NCBI GenBank assembly: GCA_020086605.1
Contig: JACBWW010000016.1
Location: 15,045,408 to 15,109,407 of the forward strand
DNA length: 64,000 nt
Source: Lanius collurio
Taxonomy: Eukaryota > Chordata > Aves > Passeriformes > Laniidae
Reading direction: 5' to 3'
A program made the position numbers and the translations under genes. Positions within the stretch are counted from its first letter, which is position 1. Each line of letters opens with the position of its first letter. The notes beneath the pieces were generated by a model. The model saw only the letters and a list, made by a program, of their open reading frames with translations. It was not told the DNA's origin and did no database searches. Of this stretch, positions 26,501 through 39,455 are shown one piece after another.

Positions 26501-29500
26501 TTGCTCTTCCTCTGTCTGAGAGAGTCTGGACCTCATTAAAACCCCAAGGCTTAGTTCACCACTTAACATATAAACCGTTCATCCTTCCATCCCAAAAAAA
26601 GAATTCATGCACCAAGGAGTAGTTTGAAAACCTTATTCTCTATTATTCTATCCTGCTGGAGCTATTCTTACCTTCTGTGTCAAGAGCTATCATTGTTATA
26701 AAACCTTTAACTGCTAGTTATTTTTACCATTGCACTTAGCATGTTTTAGGCATCCAGTAACACACAAAATAAGCCCTTTCTTGGAAGCCAAAGTAAGAAT
26801 GGAAGACTATTTTTGCTATTGTTCAATTAATTAAACTGCCTCATACCACTAATCCCAGACTCATCCCTTAGGAGGCAGAATATAATCCCCTGGGAGGTTT
26901 CAGTAAAAATGGAAGTGTGTTCCAGTTCTGTAACTGGTAATTTCCTCCCACAAGCTCAGTGTTGATGTGGACACCCTGCACAGGTTCTGCTCATGCCACT
27001 GCTGACAGGATAATGGCTCTGTATTCGTACCCGTTCCAGTTCCTCAATCTTAATCACCTGGGGGCTGAAGACACTTGCTTAATTGTGTATATTTTACAAG
27101 CAGTCGATGCAAAATTAATTACTATCTCTTCCAGTCCTTCAAAAGACATTTTGAAGGATTTCCAGATGTGTAAATTTTTTAAAAGCGTCCTTCATTGATC
27201 TATGTCTCTGCCATAGATCTGTGTGCTGCTTTCTGTTCTCTTCAATCTGACTCTGGAAAACAAGGTACCTTTTCTGCATCCCAATGCCTAAAAGCATTCA
27301 TTGACATTTAATAATATGTTTTACTACTCTGGCCTTTGAGTGTGTTGTATTGCAACTGCCTGGACATCCCATAGTTTCCCCACAGGTCAATGACACTTCT
27401 AAGGAGGGAATAAGCAAAATTCTCTTTGAGCTGATGGTATCACTTTCTTATTGCAACATCTTTGAATTAAAGGTTGTAAATAACAGGAACAACACAAAGC
27501 AGCTCATTGCTTTTGTTGTCAGCTCCCTTCAGAAACTACCTTATGGCTACCAGTGAGGCCACACTTGGACAACAGGCTACACAAAAAGCTGCATTGCCTT
27601 CGCTTTTAAGCAGACAAAAGATTTTGCAGAAGGTTAATTCAGAAAATAATGTGTCTATAAATGAGAGTTTTTGAAAGCTGCAGTACTTATTTTGAAGAAA
27701 TTTCTGTGATACAGAATGCATGGGAAAATTGTAAAGAGCATTAGCTTAAGAATCATTCTTTTATGTCACTTCCCTGATTGGTAACATTTAGCTAGTGTGG
27801 AAAATCGTTATTTAAAACCCATACTTAAATGTGCAAGACAGATATTCAGATATTCTCATAATCTTCAATACTGCAGATTCTCACTAGCAGAACTTTGCAT
27901 CATTGAGCAGTCTTCCAAGAGAACAACATGAATAATATACATTAATTTATGATTTATTTATCTTTACCCTGACTGCCTCAGTGTCTATATTCTCACAGCA
28001 TATTGAAATCCGGCCATCTCTGGAACAGAGAAACTAGCCTCCCAGAGCTCCAAACCAGCACTCTGTGGGAGAAGGCAGAGCAAAAGGTGCCAAGAACAAA
28101 CATTACCTGAAAGAAAGGTGTCCTAGAGACATCAGTTCTGTATGGAAAAGATACACTTGTAAATGTCTCATCTGAAAGTCTCCAGTTTTATGGGAAAAGA
28201 GGCAATGAAAGATACCTCACGAAGGCACACAAGTTAGAGCAAGGGACAGACTTCTTCTAGGTGGGTAGTTGGTATCTAGAGATCAAAGCTTTTTTCCTTG
28301 AAATCTGCAGAACTCCTACTGATTTCCACGCATTTTCCTTCCCATAGCTATGTTTTGATATGGGAAACTTTAAGTAAAGGTGAATAAAAAACCACTTCAA
28401 TGAGGCAAATGCCTCTTTCAAAAATAATTATTAAAGGCCTTTCTTTGTCCTTTTAGCCTTTTCTTTCCCCCTCCAGAGAAGGCATCAAAATCTGTTTTTC
28501 ATCTTCTCAGATCAGCACTGCCTGTTGTTACAACTGTACCAAAGCTGACTGATCAGCTTTGATTTTTTGGTCTGCTATTTCCCATTAACAATCTTTGTTC
28601 TGACAAAACTCTGGACAAAATAGCTGAATATCAGCTCCCTGAACACACGTGTCTACCACCACTTCACAAGTCTTAGTCTCTGGCTGACTTTCCAAGAAGG
28701 CTGTGTCACACCTACACATTTTCTCTGTCCCAGAACACCCAAAGTGGCACTAGACACCTATATTGAAGCAATTGAATCCCGTTGTTCAGAACAGACCTTC
28801 CCAAAGCAGATACATTACATCAGTCTGATAAGATCTATTTGAAATTCAGCACTTGGGTCAGGACAGATGAAGAGGAACCTCAGAGCTTTAGGTGTCTTTA
28901 TATACAGGTTAATTCCACTGTTGCCTCAAAGGACAGATTCCCTAAAGACCATGTTGAGCTTATAGATTTAAGACTGGTGTATTCTATAAATTCACTGTAC
29001 ACTTGAGTTTACATATTAGTCACTGCTATTTTGTAACAGTAGATTGTTATAATAATAGCATTCATGTGGCTTCACAGTTAGGGAAGATGGAATAATCATT
29101 TGGGAATCCACAGGGGGCCAGTGAAATCAAGTAAATGTTTTGCTATTCAAATTGTGGCGTGAAGGCAAAACTTTCCATTGAAAGTACTGGTAGAGATTTT
29201 TCAAAATCTCTCTAAATACCTTTCTGACAAACTCTGTCATAATATATACTAATGTTTTTTCCTAACTGCCAATCAGGAAATTAATCACTGAATTACCTAA
29301 TTATTTCTGAGATCTTTATGATTCTTAGCACAGTCTTTCTACACAATTTCCCTTTTCATTTTAGAATTGATTTCAAGAAAATATTTTAAAATATGCATTA
29401 CCTAAGAAAACAACTATGATAAGAATAACAAATTATTATCTGCTAGCAGAAAAACATTACAAGTTGCAATAATTTGACTGAATATTGAAGTGAAGATTGG

Positions 29501-30750
29501 ATTACAATATTCAGAATTAGGCAGAAGAAAGTGGGGTGAGTCAGAAATGAAGGGAACACTAAATACTTAGAAAGAAAATCAGTGAATTTCTTAATTTACT
29601 CTTCAGAAGTAAGGCCAGCAGGTCCTTCAAATTTGACTGAATGTTTACATTAAACACTGGCTGCACAACTGTTATGTGTTTTAGGAGCAAAAAACTCCAA
29701 CAAATTCTTCTAGAAGAGAAACACATTAAATTGTATTTCAAAATATTTCAAAACCTCTGTTGTTTCAGACCAGGGAGACCCTGGTGCTACTACTTCTGGT
29801 GCAATTGATTTACTTGCACAGAAATCATTCATCTATCAGTATGGAAAACATAAAAGTCAAAGCAGCTATAATATATGTGTACCAATAAAGTTATCTGTTG
29901 TGTCTTCTTTTCTTTTTTCTTTTTTTAACTCAGCAAATAAAAAAGGCTTTATTAACCTTCAGTAGAATTAAATATGTTTTTTTTAAAACAAAGGATCGTG
30001 GAGTAACTTCCATGCAAGAGTTCTTCAGAAGGGACAATGAGCCCAAGCTGCAGACCACTAACCAAAAACCAGCCGGTGCCTGTCTGACCTCACCAGTATT
30101 ATTTAAACTTCCTTGCCTCAGTTTCTTATTGTGGGCTTACAAAATAACAGTGTCATAACAGTGATGGTTTGAGGTTAACTTATTCTTGTGGCTAATGCTG
30201 TCAGTAAATTTAGTTATAAAGTAGTTCAGAAGAAATCATATATGTGAAGAAACACACATAGCCACATGCCTTGGGAGAATAGGTGACCTGCAAAGAAGCA
30301 AAAGCCACTCTCCCTCCAAGTTTTCTAGTAGTTCTCAAATCACTTTATTCAACTTATTCAACCGTCTCCAATTAATGTGCTCCTTTAGGTAGTCTGACAA
30401 GATTAAAATAAACAAACAATCAGAAAAACTTGCAACAAAATGAGACAACCACACACAGACACCTCTGCTCTAAAGACAAAAGGTGAGGGGGGAAATCAAT
30501 TCAAAAAGAACGTGCCCCAAATAGCGTAGCTCTGTGTGATGAGTTCATCTGTGAAGCTAAAAAGCAATAAAGAAATCTACTCTCATCATTTACATGACAG
30601 GAACATGGCTCTAGTGAGGGTTCATCAATCATGCTCCACATCATTAGATGCTCTAGGAACAATCACACGCTGAAAGGTGGGGAAACTTGGAGAAGAAAAT
30701 CATGGTCTGACCATTTCTGAGACCAATGGGACTGAGAAGTGCCTGAGTGC
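23501..30750. other. Non-coding unique DNA, no gene seen
   Basis: About 7 kb without a recognisable gene or transposon. A T11 run at 24359-24369 is followed by CAG. The block at 24590-24800 is a candidate regulatory element by eye only. All frames are 86 codons or fewer and unconvincing. Confidence 0.5.
24155..24181 (+). promoter_or_regulatory. Two tandem CCAAGGCCA motifs on a palindrome
   Basis: 24155-24168 is the perfect 14-base palindrome CCTTGGATCCAAGG. CCAAGGCCA occurs at 24163-24171 and again at 24173-24181, exactly one helical turn (10 bases) apart. Each fits the YCAAGGYCR half-site bound by NR5A-type (SF-1/LRH-1) nuclear receptors. Binding is inference from the motif alone, with no gene or promoter context. 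Confidence 0.3.
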
Positions 30751-30790
30751 AATGCAAGTTCGTGCTGCTTCAGGAGGGAGCCCAGCCAGC

Positions 30791-30877
30791 CCCGCCGTTC
30801 ACAGGCTGCGCTCGGGAGCGCTGCCTCTGCTGGGCTCAGCAGTGACACCACAGACCCCTGGGCAGACCCCTGGGCAG
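30791..30877. other. Small CpG-dense GC-rich patch with 12-bp duplication
   Basis: About 90 bases far richer in G and C than the surroundings. 30791-30823 holds six CpGs, including the inverted GCGCTC-GG-GAGCGC. 30851-30874 is a perfect tandem pair of CAGACCCCTGGG followed by CAG. It lies in a 115-codon open frame (30677-31024) with no family resemblance. It is too short for a CpG island and may be a remnant of an unrecognised repeat. Confidence 0.5.
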
Positions 30878-33043
30878 CTCTGCCTGAGCAGAGATGTCAG
30901 GCTGTGTCCTAGGCTTGGTTCTGGGTCTTCTTACCAACTGAAAACAAACTACAACAAGAGGTGGACCAAAAGAGGAGGCACTCAGTGGGAATGCAATGCT
31001 GACGATATTTTAGAAGTGACCTAGAGCAGAGAATTTCAGGGGGAAAAACAATTGAAGAAAAACTATCTCTGGATTGAATGAGGATCCTTTATCAACATTT
31101 GCTCTGACATTTAAAAGTAAAAAAAGTAACAAAAATAAAAGATATAAACTTGCTGTCTAGCAAAGAAAATACCTCACCCCAGGAAAATATTTCAATACTA
31201 AAGTTCCATTTATGTCTCCATGAGTTAGACAACTTGATATTTTTGGTACAAAGTGTTTACTATTAAACAGTGTGATAATCACAGCTCAGTATATTCTAGG
31301 ATCAGTGGTGCTTGTGGAATTCCTAGTTGGTGGGGATCTCAAAGTTTAGTAGACATGCCTGCATGTCTAATGCAACAGATAGTAAATAGAACAAATTCAT
31401 ACAAAACAGGTACAGCACGAACCAGAATATTTTTATACTGATTCTCCCTTCTCCTCTGCCTCCTCCAGAAAAACCAAACAATAAACCACCCCAAATTATT
31501 TTGCAGAAGATGTTGCAACTGTCTCCTACACGTCCCTCCTTGGAGCTCAGCCCAAGAGTCTGCATGCCCAGGGAACCTGCGGACAGAACATGGAAATCCT
31601 ACTGCAGGCCAGGGAGGAGCACAAAGGCATCAGAGAACATTTACTATGACAACAATAGGTAACAGTAGTAAAAGGTAAGTTTAAATACAATTTCACCGAT
31701 TGAAATACATTTTTAAACAGTTTTTACAGAATATGTTGGAATTAATTTAGTCTAATCCTGTTTCATCCTAATTTAGTATTCAAAATCCACTTACTTCAGC
31801 ATCTTAAGAATCTACTTCTTTTCCAACACTATCAGTTTTTTCTTGTATGCTGCTTCAGGAAAGCTCTGCTGGGTCCCACAGGTTCATACTGAGAACTGAC
31901 TCAATACATCACAGCCACTTATATGGGAAAATGCAAGGCTTAGCATAACAAGGTGTTTTAAATATATATATATTTCTTTTTCTTCAAAGACTATATTAAG
32001 AATATAGTTTCTGGTCTGGAATACCTTACACCCCATGCAAAACATTATGGCTGTCTGGGACTGATACAATATCACAGAGTTTTTTTCCTTTCGTTGTCCC
32101 CCACTAAACCTCAAAATTCTAGCAGGAATAGTCTGTGTTATGGACCTCTTTATCGCTGACAAAGGAAACAGGTCCAAGTCACTGTAAAGTTAATTTTTCT
32201 TCACAGCTATCTCTCATCCCTCCAAAGGCTGCATTAAACACCTTCCAAATGACAAAACAAACAGGTAGAGTGAAAACAACAAATAAAAGAGAGACATGAA
32301 AAATAGCAGTTCTTCCTTTAAAGCCATCCAGACTACGAATTTGAATTTTGCATCTAATGCCTACATATTGAGGCTTACAGAAACATTAAAAATGCATAAA
32401 CAGAATGTGAAATAGCTTGAAGAACACAGAACACATCTGTTAACCAAATGGAAAGTATCTTAAAAATTAAAGAGGTTGTGGAAATTATTTGGTTTATTCT
32501 TTTGCATTGCACACAATCATTATGTGTTCTTCTCTTCTAATTGAGTCCTCTAAGCTATAAGAGATTAATAAACACAAGTGCCCAGCCACAATGTCTGTTT
32601 ATATCAGTCTTTGATCAAGCCTAACTGCAACAAATTAGGAAGAGTCTTTTAGTAGTAATTATCAGCATTATTACAAAAGAGCAGCAAAATACTTGCATAA
32701 CATATTTCTCTTGGACCAAAGCTAACAACAGTAGTGAGGCAGGACAGTCTTAAAACGCTTTTGAAGGCCTCAAAGTATACGAGAGCATGAACTGACTTAG
32801 GTAAGTACCTGAATAAAAGAGGATACAACATGCTAAGACTCACTCTAAAATAAAGGTGTTCTTCATATAGTATTTTCCATCTACTGTGAGAAGGAGAAAA
32901 AGATGGACATGAGGCCAGCAAGAAAATAAGATTGACTGAGTATAACCATAAAGGGAATTTTGGAAGGGAGTGTCATCAGTGTAAGTGGGCTGTCTTTAAT
33001 TTGTATTAATATATGCATAACACTACTCTCCCACCCTCCCAGG
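30878..33043. other. Non-coding unique DNA, no gene seen
   Basis: No gene or known repeat recognised. Contains a short AT dinucleotide run at 31962-31973. Confidence 0.5.
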
Positions 33044-33105
33044 GAAAAAAACCCAAACAAATAAAAACCAAACCAAGACAAAAAAAACCCAAACCAAAAC
33101 CCAAC
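33044..33105 (+). repeat. A/C-rich low-complexity tract
   Basis: Runs of A broken by CCC and CC, lacking T almost entirely. Same type and polarity as the tracts at 14421 and 23349. Confidence 0.8.
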
Positions 33106-36100
33106 ATACATTGCAAATCACATTTTACTGTTTGCATAAGCTCCATTTTGAGGTTGTCAGTACACTGAAAAAAAATCTACAAGATAATTAATGAGATACA
33201 GCAAACCAATAAAAAAGGTGTATTTTTCTTCTATGTCTTGTTCTACTTCATTAGCCAGCAGGAGGAAAGTCTTGGAGCGTGCAACTCAGCAATTTGTCTG
33301 TTGTCTCAGAAACATACCAAACATATTTGATATGCTAGAGGGAAAAAAAACTCCTTGACTTCCTTATTATTAATCCACATCTGAGGAGTTATGCAGTTTT
33401 CATGCATCTGTACCTGAATAGCCAGCAGAAGTGAGAAAACTACACGTCTATGTCCTTTGGTGATACAATCCAGTCTTTCCATTATTAAAAAAAGATGGAA
33501 TTTTTTTTTAATCTAGAATCAGTGCCATGAATCAAGGAAAAGATAGCCAATCTTTTCTATAGCACATTAATTACCATTACACAGCTAAGACAGACACTAC
33601 TACTTCATAAAAGAGCAGATAATTAATTTCACTACCACCAGAAAGACTCTTTTCTAGTGAGATCTATTTTTACTTCTTCAATACCATTAAAATATGTACA
33701 CAGCCAATCCTTATGCAGAGCTAAAGGCAATTTTTAAATTACCAGTTATGATGTTAATTCTTTGCTAATAAGATTTGTGATTTATATAGCATGCCCAGTT
33801 TAATATAACTATAATTTGCTCTCCTGCTGCTAATTGATGAAAAAGCACTACATACTTTTTTTAAACTTAGAAGGAAAATTAGGCATCATTTTCTAATGTG
33901 TTATTGTCCATTATTGTACACAAACTGCTTGAAATAATAAAGATGATGATCTAAAATCAGTTCTAGGATTACCTTTAACTTCCATACTGTGAATATCTCT
34001 GTTACATATCATCAACTAATTAATATAATCTCTTTCTTTGCAGTGTGAGTAACAGTAGAGGAAAATAGAGGGTAATAAAATGTACAACCAGCATAATGTT
34101 ATTTGAAAACAATTTCCTATTTTTTTGTGTACAATTTTAAAAAAAAAATATTATACTGTTGCATGGGCATATATAATAACGATAAACCAAGCCTTATTTA
34201 AAACAAACAAACCCACTAATATTTCCTTTTAGTTAGTTTATAGAGCTTTCCAATTCCCTTAAAGCTTTTTATTTTAGCTAGCACAAATTCTGGTAAAGGT
34301 AGCCAATGTTTGTTCCCTGACATTTCTGCTGAGAAGAAAAACAAGGATTTGCTCATCTTGCTCTCTGAATCCACAGTACATGTGTGAGAAATAATCAATA
34401 GTTCTTGGTTGCTACTGCAGAATATTTCTGCAAATAATCACTGCAGTTGTAATCCTTGGCCAACAGATGGGGGATCATCTTTGACTCTTCATAAGAATGA
34501 AAGCACATTTCTGTGTAGTGTGCACACCAGTGCAAACTAATTTGGATCTACTATTTCAGTTTTGATGATTTTTTCCTCACACAGCTGCTAAAAATTTATT
34601 GGTTTCGAATGCTCCCAAAAAGCTGCTGCCAAAATTTATCTTCTGTTTCCCCAAAGCTTTTAATTGCTTTGAGGTCAAACAGCAAACAATACCACCCTTT
34701 AACCACCCCAATCCACCCCTCGCTCCCAGTAATTAGGATGAGCCAGATCTTTGCAGCTTTCAACCATAAGATCATTTCAGCCATGCTTGGCATCCCCTTT
34801 GGCTCTTCTGCTTTCTGTCAGAATTTCAGAGACTATTTTTATTCACAGAAATTTTAACAAAAAACCCCCACCCAAACCTGCAGTTTTCAAGGTTGCACAC
34901 AATGGCATTTTTACAAACCAAAGCCCGCCTTTGCCAGCATGCTTTGGGATGTTACAGTGTGTAGCTCATCCAGCAACATAAGCAAGCTACAGACCAAACC
35001 TGAAAAAATGTCTTGAATATTGAATTCTTGCAAAGGACTAAGTGATTAAATACAGGGAATATTCTTTAGTAGTCATAAAAAACTTTTTTTCTCTATCAAG
35101 CAAAGCAAAACTAAACAAATCCCAAGAAACCAACCAAACAAAAAACCCAGAGTAAATATATTACAGAGTTCCTACTCTTTGGAATATCTGTATAACTCTG
35201 AAGAGAATTTTTTCTAAGAAATTCACACTGTGACTTTACAGTGTGCATCCATTTTTTAATGGATTTATGTATATAAATGCTGTTAAGCTCCCTGGAACAA
35301 GCACTGTGCTCCTTGCTCTTTATTTCAAGACCAAGAGGTTCTTGTCCTTAATTAGCTTCTTAAGGTTGTAAGGTTTTTACCACCACCTCAGTTTAGATGG
35401 ATAAAGCCTTAGCATAATGAGATTACTAGAAAGCTCCACCTTACAATCCAGAGCATTACAAAAATATACTTAAAACACACTTCTTTATGTACACATAGTG
35501 GGACAAATGCAGAATTATGAATGACATTTACATGCTTCCACCTATGTGCAAATTCTGTAGCCACATCAATAAGGCTTTTTAACTACGACATCTTTACAAA
35601 ACACAGGTATTTACTTTAAAAGCTTAGGTTAAAGCAAGTATCTTCAGTTAAAAAGATGACAATTTCAGTTTATTTCCAACACCCTGTTGAAGAAATTATT
35701 TAAAATGAGAGAGATATCTATCTAGAAGGGCAGGAAATCAAGACACCCAGATCACTCACAGAATTCAGAAGAGACATTTTCACAAACAGGTTCAGGCCAA
35801 GGAGGACTCCTAGAGTTAGTCACAAGTGTAATTCTAGCACAGAAGGTCATGGATGTGCCCTAGGGAACCATAGATTTTAGACAAACTTGAGTTAATGGAA
35901 ACTGCTCTCTTAAGATCAAAAAGAGGAACAACGAAATTGAATTTGCTTGATTAGAACAAATTTGATCCATTTCCAGAAGGGGGGAAAAAAGCTCATCTCT
36001 GATCAATTGAGATTCTTTGAGGATACTGCCAACATGAAAATCACAGTGTAATTCAACCAATTCTTTTTTAACAGAAAAAAAGAAGGAACATCTCTGAGTT

Positions 36101-39100
36101 GAGCTCTAAAGTGAGAGTTTAATTACAAGATAGGAAACTATTTTTAGAAATAACTAACTTTTAAATTTCAAGACAAGCCAAATATTACAAAGTAAACTTC
36201 TAGTAAAAACAACATCCATTCCCATTTCTGCCCATAACCAAAAGCAAAAGAGGATTTAAACAGACTCAGCCCTCTCAGTGGGACAAAATGGGGATCAGGC
36301 AACTGAGTAAGGCTGACAGTAAGGAGACACCAGAACAGTTTTACACTCAGATGAATTCCTTGGGAAACCTTGGACCCTTCTGGAGATTAGTGCACACACA
36401 TGTTCCAGCAGTTCTGTGGAATTAGGATCAATATTTTCAAGTGAGGTATCAGCATTATAGATAACCAGTAAGAAGATTTGATTTTTAAAATATTTGGTGG
36501 TCAAATATATGAGAGCACTGCAAATTATATCAAATGCAAAAGAGAGCAGATAATTTAAGTGAAGGTGCTCAGCAGTTCAATTGTGATAAGCTTCAACCCT
36601 TACATTGTACAGCAAAGAAGAAGAAATTCTTGCAAAATCTGTCCATTAACACATGATAAAGCAGTGGGAATGTATCTCCAAGATCCCAAAGTCAGTGATG
36701 GTGGACACTGGGGATTGCTGCTGCTATGGGAACACAGCTATGGTTTATGTGGACAATTGGTCTAACCAAGCAAAGTATTTATATTCTTTTTTAAAATCTA
36801 AGCAGTTGAGACTGTTGTGTGCAGAGAAGAAATTGCTGAAGTACAGGTGAGGAGGGAAAACCATGTGCAGCCACATTAATGAAACTGAACATGAACAAAG
36901 ATGGCCATCATTTCCACCAATTTTGTGGTTCAATCAAGTTTTTTATTCACAAGTCTCCAAGGATTATACAAGTGTTCATTAATGGTGTAACCAGTCTCTG
37001 TCCAATTCATTTTCAGATGAGTTAACTAAAAAGAAAAAAATAGCCAAATTCAACAAGAAAGATAATGGTTTCTCAAGCTTGCTGTTTTATTAACATATTG
37101 CTATGATTTTATGGCATATTCATGTATGAGGCAACATCTGGAGAGCTGTCCATTTTAAAAGTGCTTAATGAGATGGGGAAATGTAGAAAAAGGCATAAAG
37201 TTCACATTAGATTCCTTGGCTCCATCCCCATTTATTCTCCTGCAGTGAACTTGGTGACAGAAAGGAATTAGCTCCTTCAGATTCCTGATAGCAGAAGCTA
37301 AAAATACTGAATCTCCCTCCTGCACACACACACAAAGAACAAACAGAGATCATGACGATGGACCAGAAACTTGTCCCTGAGCAGATAGACATGAAAAGAA
37401 TTTTACTACAAACTGGAAACCCTTCTGATCACAATGAAAAATTGCAGTGAAGTTTGACAGAGAGAGATCAAATAAAAGCAGTCACATCATCTGTAATGGG
37501 CAATGGCTGCCACACACAACAAACAGCATTTGTATTTTTCAGCACTAACCAGGAGTATCTATATAGAATTCTAGAAGCATTTTCAATCCACAATTTCTGT
37601 TATATACCAACAAAGCGTAATAATAAATTTGGAGAAAAAGGAAATTGGTCGGTTGCCAAGTTGTGTGAAACAGCCAAGTCATGCTACTATGAAATCTTAT
37701 AAAGTAATGTGCAACAGATTAATAAGGGAAAATACAAATATAGGAAACAAGTAACACTCAGGAACTCTATCATAAAGATGTACAGATACATGCAAAACTA
37801 GTGAGCAACACCACATCCAAACAGAGATGATGTGTGGAACAGGCCTGGAGTCCATTCATGCAGTACCTCAGAAGGTAAGAAAACAAGAAAAAAAGTAAAT
37901 GCTAAACTACAAAACATGGATGAACTTAATACAAAGATGTGTGGGAATCAGGAAGAGCAATACCCAAGACAGTAATGCAAAGGTTAGTATAAAGGGTCAT
38001 TTGCATTAACTGGTAGAGAGAATAATTATCTCACAGCTTCCAGACAAGCAAATAATGCACTGTATTGAGGCAGGGAGGAACAGGGATCAGTGGCTTGGGA
38101 GACAACATTCTGCATGAGTAACATTCATGCAGCACCCTGTTTGCAAAGCAAAGACAACACTATATATAGAGAGACACACACAAAGTTCAAACAATTGAAT
38201 GTACTACATCATGCAAATTTCCTCAGAATTACTCAAGACAATAATGCAAACTACTGTCAGACAAAATTAATTGAATGGTCATGAAACTGAAGGAAGGACA
38301 TAGATTATAATTATATACAAAAGCACCAAAGAATAACACAGAGTGAAGTTTCAGAAAGTACAGACAACACAATCACTGCCTTCAGTTAAAACAAGTGGAT
38401 GGCTGCTCCTGGCAATTCTAAAAAAAGCAAAGTGTTCTTATGAGAGATGCGGCTGATGCAAAATAAAGATGCAGCCTGAATTTGTCTCTTTTAACATGAT
38501 AGAGCCATCAAAGGTAGCATGAAGCTTATTACCAATCATCCCACCTTGAAGCAGTACGTGAACAAAAAGAAAATCACATAACACGAGGCCAGTGAGATGG
38601 TGCTTGAAGGATCATTCCTTCAAAAGGGACAGTCAGTACTTTGGGTGTGAAGGTCACTATCACCAGAGGAAAAATACACACCTGATTGAAAAGAAATGTC
38701 TTACAGTAGTGCTTGCACGTGAAAGGTTTGGTTCAAGGACAGGAAACCACTCTAGTGAAAAGATCATAAATCACCAGAGAGCTGCTCAAAAAAAAAAAAA
38801 AGGTAATGTCAAGAAAAAAAGACTGAGGTATACCTAACTGACTTGCCATCCAGTACAACTGAGCTTACTCAGTCTTTCATCCAGCACCTTCCCAGGATGA
38901 GGCTTTTTCCCAATAATACAAGTTCCCAAGAACAGAAAGACCTTCCTTCCCTGCATACCTGAGCTATGAGGTAATAGTACAAGGCACAATTAGAAATGGT
39001 GGTAGCTGAATCTCAGTGAAAAATTATCACTGAGAAAATAAGTTCTCTAAATACAAATTCACACGTCTTTTTTAATATGAACAATGGATGCCATACAGAC

Positions 39101-39327
39101 CTCGGTCACAACAAAAGATACCTGAGCCCAATGACAAATGTAACACACACCATGGTGTCCAGTCTAAGCAGAAGGAAAGACATTAGCACAGTGCAGAAAA
39201 AGCCCCCTAGATTGCTGACTAAATGGTCAGACATTGTAAAAGTACCCCAACACTAACAAGCAGCAAAACCAGAAGTCAAAAATTAGGACAAAAATACATA
39301 TATATTTCATTCCTTTGTTTAAAGGCA
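33106..39327. other. Non-coding A-rich unique DNA, no gene seen
   Basis: About 6 kb with no recognised gene. The plus strand is visibly richer in A than T, especially 37.4-39.3 kb, and has an A14 run at 38788-38801. 33690-34060 is dense in TAAT-type motifs. Small features: hairpin 35224-35245 (CACACTGT / ACAGTGTG, 6-base loop), six CA repeats at 37323-37334, and a relaxed minus-strand G4 motif at 34695-34727 with one 8-base loop. Confidence 0.5.
35098..35152 (+). repeat. A/C-rich low-complexity tract
   Basis: About 55 bases dominated by AAAC, AACC and AAACAAA units on the plus strand. Confidence 0.7.
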
Positions 39328-39455
39328 TGGAGGTGCTCAAGAAATGACTGGATGTGGCACTGAGTGCCACGATCCCGCTGACACGGTGGTGATCAGCTAA
39401 AGGCTGGACTCAACTTTGAAGATCTTTTCCAACCTTAATGATTCTATGATTCCAT
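39328..39455 (+). mobile_element. CR1 LINE 3' tail
   Basis: Reads as the last coding stretch and 3' end of an avian CR1: AAGAAATGACTGGATGTGGC, GAGTGCCA, GGTGGTGATCAG, GGCTGGACTCAA, then GATCTTTTCCAACC, and the terminal repeat TGATTCTATGATTCC. Only about 130 bases remain, a strongly 5'-truncated insertion in the orientation opposite to the other two CR1 copies. The GTGGCACT..GTGCCA type motif marks a different subfamily from the copy at 5115. Confidence 0.92.

Noticed and set aside
30791..30877. CpG island promoter
   Set aside because: Under 100 bases, far below the usual island length, and no first exon nearby.
37961..38250. Two copies of a 21-base sequence around CAAGACARTAATGCAAA, 269 bases apart
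   Set aside because: 19 of 21 matches is near the chance level when all pairs of positions in the window are considered.
38592..38837. 81-codon frame with Cys/His residues suggesting a zinc finger
   Set aside because: The Cys and His spacing does not fit C2H2 or other finger patterns, and the Lys-rich end comes from the A14 run.
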